From Closterium sp. NIES-65 (Eukaryota; Streptophyta; Zygnematophyceae; Desmidiales; Closteriaceae): DNA of 64,000 nucleotides. Positions 55,519 to 64,000 of this stretch are shown piece after piece. The translations under genes and the position numbers were made by a program. The stretch lies in NCBI GenBank assembly GCA_948144175.1, contig CANXME010001258.1:3147001-3211000 (forward strand). The letters are read 5' to 3'. The notes under the pieces are model-generated. The model saw only the letters and a list, made by a program, of their open reading frames with translations, had not been told where the DNA came from and made no database searches. Each line of letters starts with the position of its first letter. Within the stretch, counting starts at the first letter, position 1.

Positions 55519-56825
55519 AGCAGTGAGAATAGCATCAAAGTCTAGAGCATAGATATCAATCCCCTTCTTCAGGAGATCAACCCTGCGGGGCAGCTCAGTG
55601 GCCTGAGGGAACTGAACACGCCAAGCGTCGTTGAGACTAGCGAATCAGCGCTGTGTGGCGTGCGGTCCCCCACACGGCTGACCAGTGCGGTCACCAGTGC
55701 GAATGACGTACGTGCAGCTAAAGCCACCCCCCCCCCCCCCCCCCCCCCGTGCTGAGAGTACCACTCACGGACCTCCTGGGGCGACGGAGTGTGCTGCTGG
55801 CTCTGGCCACCGCCAGCGCCTCCACGACCACCACCACCGCCGCCACCTCCTCGACCACCACAACCCGTGCCGCCGCCGCGTCCACCGCCACCCCCACCAC
55901 CACCTCCGCCCCTGCCACCTCCCCCGCCGCTGCCGCCACCACCCCCACCGCTGCCACTAGCCCCTCCAGTCGCGCCACCACCCCCACCGCCGCCACCGCC
56001 CCCACCACCGCTTCCCCCGCTGTCACCGCCACCGCCCTTACCCCCTTTGCCCTTGCCGCTGCAGCGCCCGCTCGAAGCAGACGCAGTCCCGACCTTCTCA
56101 GCACCAAGGAGGTCGACAGCAGCAGCAGAGGCGACAGAGGGAAGAAGGGGGGAAGGAGAACACCCCTCAAAGAACGGGGTACGGGGGTCGCCACGAGAGG
56201 CACCTACAGCGACTATGCTAGCCTCAGCTGCAAGGAGTTCCTTCTCGAGGAGGGCAATGGTGAGCTCAGTGGGGCAGCGAGCTAGGAAGTGGTCCCTGAC
56301 TGAGCGCAGAGTGTCAGGGAGGCGGGTGACTAGGTGGTAGAGAGTGAGCCAGAGTGGGGGTGGGTTCTTGGCAAGGAACTCATCAGGCATGGCGGCGCGA
56401 AAACGAGCCTCACTAGTGCGGAGGTGCGTAATGAGGTCAGCGACTGTGTGGAAAGAGGCTAAGTCGGGGAACAGGTAGGGAAGAGAGAGACGGCCTAGAG
56501 CGGCAGAGGCCGGTGAGGAGTAGCGGGCAACGACAGCAGTGTACAGTGCCTATGCAGTCTTGTGTTGCCCAAAGTGCTCGCGCTCATCTATCGGCAGGGA
56601 GTTGCGAATAGCGAAGCGAGCGTGGGCGTCACGACTCTGCCACTGTGAGCGGGCAGTGCTGTCAGCAGTAGTAGCAGGAGCAGGAGCATGGCCTGGGGCG
56701 TGATCGTACAGTGAGATGTCCTCTTTGGCAGTGAGCTGTAGGAAGAGGTGTAGGTCATCTAGCCAAGTTTCGAACTTCACTGGGCGGCCCTCAGCATCGA
56801 AAGCCAGTACAGGAGGGCTAGCCAT
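55519..56825 (-). pseudogene. Copia B5 gag
   Basis: ATG at 56825 (MASPPVLAFDAEGRPVKFET) opens a capsid-type copia gag: KFETWLDDLHLFLQL, then TAG at about 56550, PDLASFHTVADLITHLRTSE and LEKELLAAEASIVAVGASRG. A Gly-rich, Arg/Gly tail follows (about 55770-56050) with PQEVREWYSQHG. A run of 22 G (minus strand, 55748-55727) then moves the reading; the conserved C-x12-C-G-x3-H motif (CTYVIRTGDRTGQPCG) continues in a different frame, with TGA near 55645 where relatives have the last Cys. The gag then leads into protease at 55518. Confidence 0.8.
55727..55748. repeat. C22/G22 homopolymer
   Basis: 22 consecutive C on the plus strand within the Gly-coding part of B5 gag. Its length decides which frame follows, and such runs are prone to slippage and to sequencing error. 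Confidence 0.9.
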
Positions 56826-57123
56826 AGCAGTAGTAGGAGTAATAGCAGTAGGGGCACCACAAAAACAGTAGGCAGTGCGACTCAAGTAGGGCGGCTCGGT
56901 CCAGTACGGGCGGCGCGGATTGGTTGAGGTAGGGCGGCGCGGCTCGGGAAGGGCGGCGCGGCTAGGTTCAGGCGGCGCGGCTCGGTTTGGGCTGGGCGGC
57001 TCGGTTCGGGCGGCTCGGTTCGGGCTGGGCGGCTCGGTTCGGGCGACTCGGTTCGGGCAGGGTGGCTCGGTTCGGGCTGCTCGGGTCGTGTGGCTCGTTC
57101 TGGGGGGGGGGGGGGGGGCGTTC

Positions 57124-57430
57124 GGGGCCTCTAGGAGCGAGCGCGGGGCCGTAAGGGGCAGCAAAGGGCGAGCGCGGGGCCGATCGGGGCCTCTAGGGGC
57201 TGGCGCGGGGCCGTAAGGGGCCGCTAAGGGCGAGCGCGGGGCCGTTCGTGGCCTCTAGGGGCGAGCGAGGGGCCGTAAGGGGCCGCTAAGGGCGAGCGCG
57301 GGGCCGTTCGGGGCCTCTAGGGGGGAGCGCGGGGCCGTAAGGGGCCGCTAAGGGCGAGCGAGGGGCCGATTGGGGCCTCTAGGGGCGAGCGCGGGGCCGT
57401 AAGGGGCCGCTAAGGGCGAGCGCGTGGGCC
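57124..57430 (-). repeat. 62-bp tandem array in B5 leader
   Basis: About five units of 61-63 bp, each with GGGGCCTCTAGGGG, GGGGCCGTAAGGGGCCGCTA and GGGCGAGCGCGGGGCCG. Followed by shorter GCGGCTCGG repeats up to 57860. A run of 15 or more G is at 57102-57118. Confidence 0.85.
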
Positions 57431-57862
57431 GACAGGGCCTTAAGGGGCAGCGCGCGAGTCGCTAAGGGGCGGGTCACGGGTCGCGGGGCCTTAGAGGGCC
57501 GTGAAAACTGAGGCGCCCTAGGGCGGAGGTAGGTAGGTAGGGACTCACGCGGACGTCGCTGGGGCTGCATCTGGCTCCGCCAGTAGAAGCAGGAGCAGGA
57601 GTAGCAGCAGTAAGGCAGGCAGCCAGGCAGGCCGAAAGGCAGGCGGGCAGGCAAGCAGGCGGCGGGCAGCGCGCTAGCATGGCAGGGGCTCACCAGTGGT
57701 GGGAAGAGCAGGCTCGGCGACTCGGCGACTCGGCGGTGCGGGCGGCTCGGGCGGCTCGGCGGCACGGCGGCTCGGCAGCAGCTGCGGCTCGGCGGCTCGA
57801 GCGACTCGGGCGGCTCGGCGGCAACTGCGGCTCGGCGACTCGGCGGCTCGGGCGGCTCGGGC

Positions 57863-58689
57863 TTTTATAGTCACAATAGGCTCCAATGTGCCTAAAACGA
57901 AAGATAGAGTGCACAGCCGGATTTCTTCACAGCGGCTTCAAACGTTCATAGCGTTCTGGTCACAACTTGAAATTACCTGATTCAACTTGGATCTGGAGCG
58001 TCTGAACGTCGCCTACAATAGGCAATTTAGATCTCACAATTTCACCAAGTATTGACGACACAGTGTTGGTTTGAACGAACGGCACTATGGTAGCCACTAT
58101 AGTCTTAGAACACAAAATAGGAAGAGATATGAAGAGTTACGAGTTGGGAATGACTCCCAGCTCCTACAAACCCCAAGTGCCGAGGTACAATGATGTGGAG
58201 CAGTGCCACACTGTCCCCAACCACGAAGGGTCTCGAAACTACCCTTCACTAGGGCCTACACTAAGTGAAATGTTACACTACACAAAGTAATGTAACTTTC
58301 TTCAATATCTTGAGATGCACCCTTTTGGCGAGCTTCGAAATCACTTGAGGCTTGACACCAAGGCTCGGGCTCTTCATCACAAACTCATCCTTGAGTTCTT
58401 GATGGGTCTTCTACACACACCTGCGACACGCCGAACGTTCGACACAGGACAAAATAGAAACCGCGCACGACAAAATAGAAACCGCGTGCGAGACACAAAC
58501 GACCGCGTAACACGCGTCTAGCGATAACTCGCTATTGACTCGACACACACTCGACATCATGACTCAACATTCACACACAATTATAAGCATGAAATATATA
58601 TTATCCCATGCCCTCATACCATTCCATACACACACACATGCACGCATACGGACAACAAGCCGAGTGCAAACCGTAGGGTTGCACCAACA
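57863..58689 (-). repeat. Family F 3' LTR (827 bp)
   Basis: On the minus strand begins TGTTGGTGCAACC at 58689. Its last bases read ATAAAA where the 5' LTR has ATAACA. AATATATATT near 58590 (minus strand) is a possible TATA region. The short ORFs within are not credible. Confidence 0.87.
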
Positions 58690-58706
58690 AACTCCCCCTC
58701 GGATTG
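58690..58706 (-). promoter_or_regulatory. Family F polypurine tract
   Basis: Minus-strand AATCCGAGGGGGAGTT immediately precedes the LTR start TGTTGG. Confidence 0.8.
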
Positions 58707-58730
58707 TTGGCCTTAGGATATGTTGCTCTC

Positions 58731-61700
58731 TTAGTTCAGAGCCATCCCAGCCAGCTTGCAACACTTCCAATGCTGCTGCTCCACCAGCCTCTTAGTCATC
58801 ATGTCAGCCGGCTGCCCCGTGGTCTTCACGTACCGCAACTCAACTTCACCCGCGGTCACCATGCTCCTCATCCAATGCCACTTCACCCTCATGTGCTTTG
58901 TGAGTCCATGCAACACAGGGTTCTTAGCAAGAGCAATGACACCCTGGCTGTCACAGTAGAGTGGGGTAGGTCCTTGCTGCTCCTCCCCCAATTCAGCCAA
59001 CAAACGCCGCTGCCACACAATCTCCCGTACGGCACGGAAGAGTGCCATGTACTCGGACTCTACCGAGCTCAAAGCTTGGTCAACCTGCTTCTTGCTCTCC
59101 CAAGCAGTTGGGCCTCCACCAACACAGCATATGAAGCCTCCCACACTTGTCATGTCCTCTGGTTCCGATGCATATGACGCATCCGAGTAGGCGGTGAGGA
59201 ACAAATGCCCGGGTTCAACACCATCCGCGCCCTTTTGGCGCCTTTGTGCCGCCGCCGAGTATTGCAGCCCAACGGTCGGTGTTTGGCCAAGGTACTTGGC
59301 CACCCTCATTCCAGCTGCTAATTGCTCCTCATCAGGGCATTGCACATCCCTAGCCAGCTGCCCGGTAGCAAACGCAACGTCCGGTCGGGTGTTTACTGCC
59401 GCATACATGAAGCTGCCCACCAACGAGTGAAAACGGCGCCTCTCCTCTTCACAAACGCTCTCCTCCTCTGGTCCTTTCACACACTTGAGCCCAGAGGGAA
59501 AGGGAGTAGCCACATGACCTTCACTCTGGCCAAAGTTGGCAGCCAACGCCTCCAGGTACTTCCGTTGGTGCACTCGCATGCTCCGCTTCTCCACGTCTCG
59601 TTCGATGTGGAGCCCAAGGTAGAAGTTCACGTCACCAAGGGACTTGCACTTGAACTTGTCATGCAGCTTTAGCATCACCTCATTCACAAGGTCAGAGGAG
59701 GGTGAGAATATAAGAATGTCATCCACATAAACCACCATGAAGCTCCTTTGCTCCCCCTCGCCAAGCATGAACAGGGAGTGATCGGCCGTTGAGGGAGTGA
59801 AGCCGATCTCCTCCAACACTTCGCGCAGCTTCATGTACCATTGCCTAGGGGCCTGCTTCAGCCCATAGAGGGCCTTCTTCAGCTTCCACACTCTGCCACT
59901 ACCATCATCAAACCCCTCTGGCTGCGCCATAAAAATCTCCTCCTCAAGGATGCCGTTAAGGAATGCCGTTACGATGTCCATTTGTTTTACTACCCATCCT
60001 TTGATGGCGGCTCCCGCGAATAGGGTTCGCAGCGTCGTCGGCTTCACCACAGGGGCAAACAGCTCCTTGAAGTCCACCTTCTCCTTCTACTGGTACCCCT
60101 TTGCTACAAGCCTAGACTTGTAGCGCTCGATCTTGCCGTCGGCATCCGACTTGATTTTGAAGAGCCACTTGGACGTTATCGCCGTACGCCCCTCCGGTAG
60201 CTCCACCAATTCAAACGTGTCATTCTCCTTGATGCTCTTCAGCTCACTCTCCATGGCCTTCTTCCACTCCTCAGCATCACTACTCTCCAAAGCCTCCTTG
60301 AGAGTTGCTGGTTCTCCCGGCATCTCCACTGGAGAGAAGAACGCGAAGGCACACTCCTCGTAGTCACTCTCCTCGTCGTCTCCGACCATCATTGCCGCTC
60401 CGGCCAGGGCTATCTTGCCCTGCTTTCCTGGCGCATCATAGGTCAGCCTATTAGGGGGTTGAGCTCTCCTCTTGCTCCTTCCTTCCTCCTCAGCTGCAGG
60501 GACTTGAAGGCCTTGGCGTTGCTGCGGTGTGGCTCGAATCCGTGGAGCACTCGTAGTACGGGAAGGGAGTGTAGGTGCACGCTCGCTCACTTGCTGCACC
60601 TCCTCCTCTTCTTCCTCTGCATCATTGGCCTCCTCTCTCCCATTCACAAGAGAGGATTGCCTCGTGGTTGTGCTGCCGCTGCTCAGCTCCAAAGGCAGCT
60701 CCACATGCTCCAAGCCGGAACTCTTCACCTCCCCAAACCGCACGCCTATCTTTGCCTCATTCTCCGCCTTCCAATCTTTGTACATGAAGTTCTCCATGAA
60801 CTTGCAGTCCCTGCTCACCAAGAACTTCTTGGTGAATGGGTCCCAAAGAAGCCATCCCTTGCTGTTTTGAGCCATGCCCAAGTGCACGGCCCACACCGCC
60901 TTGGCACCAAGCTTGTTGTGCCGAAGATGCTTAGGCACGAGCGCCATGCACATGCACCCGAACACCCGAAGCATATCCACCTTTGGCTTCCTTCCTAGCC
61001 ACTCCACATAGGGCACCCATTTGTCTGCTCCCACATGATTCAAGGCTCGGTTCTTGGCCACACACGCGCTCCGCACCGCATCAGGCCAGAAATAGTCGGG
61101 TAGCCCGGCTTCAATTAGCAACCCGCGTGCCGCCTCCGTGATTGTGCGGTTCGCTCGCTCGGCGATGCCGTTCATTGCAGGGAAGTATGGCATGGTGAGG
61201 GAGTGCTAAATACCATTCTTCTTCAGCCACAACCCAAACTCCTTGCTCAGGAACTCTCCCCCTCGATCGGTGCGGATTGACTTGACTAGACGGTCTTGTT
61301 GCCGCTCCACCATCGGGAACCAATCCGCCTTCAACGTTTCAGCCACGTCGCTCTTCTTGGCCAGCACGTACACCCAAGTCATACGGGTGTAGACGTCCAC
61401 AATAGTGAGGAAGTACTCAGCTCCAGCAGCTCCAAGCTTCAGGGGGCCCACCACGTCCATCACCACCTCATCAAGTGGTGCCTTAGCCGTTGCCTCCGAA
61501 CTAGAGAATGGGAAACGGGTGAACTTGGCTTGCATGCACGTCGGGCAGCCAAGTACCTCATCGGGCTCCCCCTTCACACGTATGCCAGCAACCATCTCAT
61601 TCTTTACTAGCTGCTGCAAGATGGGCAGGGCCACATGCCCCATGCGCCGATGCAAGGTGAGCCAATCACACTCCCCCGTAGCCGAAGTTGGATTGGAGAA

Positions 61701-63500
61701 TGCCGCGCTCGCAATAGCGCCCCACATACTCTCTCCGTAGTCCTCCTCCGCTGCTGCCTCGGGGTTCTCCTCACCCTTTTGCTGCTCCTTGGCTGCTGCA
61801 CCTCTCTCCATAGGTTCACCAAGCTTGCTGGTCCCTCCAAGATTGCACTTCTTGGACTCCTTCTCCTTAGCGCGACCGTCCGCGCAATCGCCGCTACCAA
61901 CCGCTCCACCTGTGGTGCTGACGCTTGCTGCCACTTGCCTCTCCTTAGGCATTGGGACCACAGGGATCTGCCACATCTCGTTGTAGACATCTCTGTCCTC
62001 ATGAAGGTCCCAAAGAATCCGATCGCCAAGCCTTGCGGTGTAGGTCTTGGCTCCCTTTGAGTTCGTGTCCATGCCGGCCTTTGCCAACCGACGCACGGAA
62101 ATCAGGTTGGCAGCAAGGCTGGGCACCCAAAGAACATTCTTGAGGCCCACCATCTTCCCATCAGCACCCTTAAAAAAGGCCTTGCCCATGCCTTTCACCT
62201 CCGCTCGCTGCCCCAAAGCTGATGTGACATGCTTCACCGGTGACGGTTCGAGTTTGGTGAGCAAGTCCGGGCGAGGTGTCATGCTATAGGTAGCGCCACT
62301 ATCGATCACCCAATAGTCCAGAGGGTGTAGAGTCACCTTCCCCACAGCTGCTGGCTCCTCAAAGCCTTCATCCTTCTCTGGACCAGTCGGTACTTGCGTC
62401 GACACGAAGTAGAATAGACCCGGGTACCGATCGTTGCTCGGGTCCTTGTCGTTGTCTTCGCTCTTCATGTTTGCAGCTCCGCCACCGCGACCGCCACGGC
62501 CTCCACGGCCTCTTCCTCTCCCTCCTCCTGCTCCTCTACCCTCTTGGCCTTGAGCAGGGGTCCAACCATCAGGGAGTTTGTAGCAGTCGCGCCACATGTG
62601 TCCGCTCTTGTGGCAATAGTGACACTCGCCGTCGAATCGGCCGCGACCGCGTCCGTAGCTCTTGTCGTCGCTGCCGTAACCGCCACTCCCGCGGCCTCCG
62701 CCGAAGTTGCTGCCACCAAACCTTCCTCCCCCTCGTCCTCTACCTCTTCCTTGACCATATCCACGGCCGATGCTCGCTGCCCCAGCGCCATCCGCACTCA
62801 CCAACTCACGGCGGCGGAAATCCTCTTGAAGGATAGCTCGCTTCACATCTTCAAGCGAGAGGCGGGGCAAGTCGCGATTAAGGTTGATGATGAGCGAGGA
62901 CCATGACTCAGAGAGTAGGGCCAGCAACTTGGTCTTCTTTTGGAGCTCACTATAGTTCAAATCAGCTCCCTCAAGCCGCGTCAACAAGTCGAAGAATTTC
63001 TGCACCCCTTCTTCAACCGCTTCATCCTCTTCAATTCGTAGTGTCGCCATTTGCCGTTCCAACACCACAGCTACCGCCGCTGTTGCAGGAGCGTGTACAC
63101 CCTTGAGAGCAGCCCATGCCTTTGGTCCCTTCTCTGGTTCACGCTGGAAAGGCTTGATGTGACGGATTTGGCTGCTCCCCAACGCTTGCCCAAGTAGGAG
63201 GTAGCCTTGTGCGCTCTTCCGCACCCACGGGCTCTTCTCCGGGTCGTTCTCGGGACGCTTCTCCGTTCATTCCATTACCTCCAGCAGGTCATAGTGGTCA
63301 AATATGTTCTCCATTCTGAAGGACCACTCAGCAAAGTTGTCACCATTGAACTTGTCAAGGCCAAACACTCTAGGCTCATCCCTAGATGGGCCAACACTTG
63401 ATTGCACAGGCGCCATGGCTGAATGACGGGGTTGGCCTTGAGCTTGGGCTTCTCCTCTGCCACCAGCACCTCTGCCACCCCTTTCCTCAGGTCCAGCCAT
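58731..63500 (-). pseudogene. gag-pol: Family F copia gag-pol, one frame, three stops
   Basis: ATG at 63500 (MAGPEERGG) begins a polyprotein of about 1,590 codons. Gag core FNGDNFAEWSFRMENIF near residue 50; TGA after EVME (about 63268) is the first stop. Arg/Gly-rich region, then zinc knuckle CHYCHKSGHMWRDC near residue 295. Protease VIDSGATYSM near 398. Pre-integrase LHRRMGH and CPTC near 617-655. Integrase Asp in MDVVGPL, Asp in IRTDRGGEF and Glu in GIAERANR, with TAG between them (about 61206) where Gln is usual. RT FKIKSDADGKIERYKSR, TAG after KGYQ (about 60085), MDIVTAFLNG and YVDD near 1255. RNase H SDASYASEPE, SSVESEYMA and YCDSQG. Catalytic residues are all present, so the element became inactive recently or depends on readthrough. 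Confidence 0.9.
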
Positions 63501-63516
63501 TGTCAAAACTGCTCCA

Positions 63517-63532
63517 AGGGGCTCTGATACCA
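63517..63532 (-). promoter_or_regulatory. Family F primer-binding site, exact iMet type
   Basis: Minus strand TGGTATCAGAGCCCC two bases after the LTR end ATAACA, matching the plant initiator-Met primer site without change. Confidence 0.85.
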
Positions 63533-63534
63533 CT

Positions 63535-64000
63535 TGTTATAGTCACAATAGGCTCCAATGTGCCTAAAACGAAAGATAGAGTGCACAGCCGGATTTCTGC
63601 ATAGCGGCTTCAAACGTTCATAGCGTTGTGGTCACAACTTTAAATGACCTGATTCAACTTGGATCTGGAGCGTCTAAACGTCGCCTACAATAGGCAATTT
63701 AGATCGCACAATTTCACCAAGTATTGACGACACAGTGTTGGTTTGAACGAACAGCACTATGGCAGCCACTATAGTCTTAGAACACAAAATAGGAAGAGAT
63801 ATGAAGAGTTACGAGTTGGGAATGACTCCCAGCTCCTACAAACCCCAAGAGCCGAGGTACAGTGATGTGGAACAGTGCCACACTGTCCCCAACCACGAAG
63901 GGTCTCGAAACTACCCTTCACTAGGGCCTACACCAAGTGAAATGTTACACTACACAAAGTAATGTAACTATCTTCAATATCTTGAGGTGCACCCTTTTGG
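63535..64000 (-). repeat. Family F 5' LTR, partial
   Basis: 466 of about 827 bp, ending CTATAACA at 63535; the rest lies beyond the window. Confidence 0.87.

Larger units (their letters stand above)
51681..57862 (-). mobile_element. Copia B5 on the minus strand, 5' end interrupted by F
   Basis: 3' LTR 51681-51809, coding region up to 56825, then a repetitive leader to 57862 where the family F LTR begins. The B5 5' LTR must lie beyond the right end of the window. It is the only B copy here with the N-terminal gag domain. Confidence 0.82.
57863..64000 (-). mobile_element. Copia family F, minus strand, 5' LTR cut by window end
   Basis: 3' LTR 57863-58689, coding region 63500-58731, primer site and 466 bp of the 5' LTR (63535-64000). 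Over the shared part the two LTRs differ at about 15 positions. The coding region has one frame and three in-frame stops. It inserted into the B5 leader and is the best preserved copia element in the window. Confidence 0.9.

Noticed and set aside
57379..57914. Short Pro/Arg/Ala-rich ORFs on both strands near the F LTR.
   Set aside because: Encoded by GCGGCTCGG and GGCAGGC repeats in the B5 leader.

Overview
This 64 kb window looks like nuclear DNA of a green-lineage eukaryote, possibly a green or streptophyte alga. One spliced host gene occupies the left 2.6 kb. Nearly everything after about 3.4 kb is nested LTR retrotransposons: several Ty1/copia lineages, one chromodomain Ty3/gypsy element and short non-autonomous LTR elements. 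There are no bacterial operons, rRNA genes, confident tRNA genes or CRISPR arrays. The green-lineage call rests on the spliced gene with a transit-peptide-like N-terminus, plant-style tRNA-iMet primer sites and the chromovirus. The species was not identified.

Layout. 133-2595 (-): gene with five exons that each encode one SAP/Rho-N-like helix-loop-helix repeat. 3457-3880 (-): copia gag relic. 4796-11603 (+): copia family A, both LTRs present, coding region decayed. 11626-25442 (+): copia B1, bounded by 130-bp LTRs and an AATCT target duplication, carrying nested inserts: the gypsy chromovirus (11937-18088), a family C remnant (18089-18735) and two solo LTRs of family D (19194-20364 and 23787-24941). 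25767-28230: copia B2, cut off. 28231-37482 (+): copia family D, itself carrying a fold-back family C insertion (28585-29644) and an inverted 1.5-kb element E (30529-32015). 36330-38262 is a second copy of 23787-25725. 39031-39613 and 50772-51355 are inverted copies flanking copia B3 (39614-43908) and B4 (43909-50763). 51681-57862 (-): copia B5. 57863-64000 (-): copia family F, the best preserved copia here, with its 5' LTR cut by the window end.

How the parts relate. B, C and E share a TGTCA LTR start and a GGGGGTG polypurine tract; B and E also share an LTR core and a hairpin around that tract. This fits short non-coding E and C elements using B-type machinery. The gypsy element has a gag-pol overlap with a canonical A AAA AAC slippery heptamer followed by a sequence that can fold as an H-type pseudoknot. 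This is the most specific functional signal in the window. In-frame stops in the copia ORFs are mostly TAG, and family comparison shows many come from CAG, suggesting methylated-C decay at CHG sites, although a TAG=Gln code or readthrough should be excluded.
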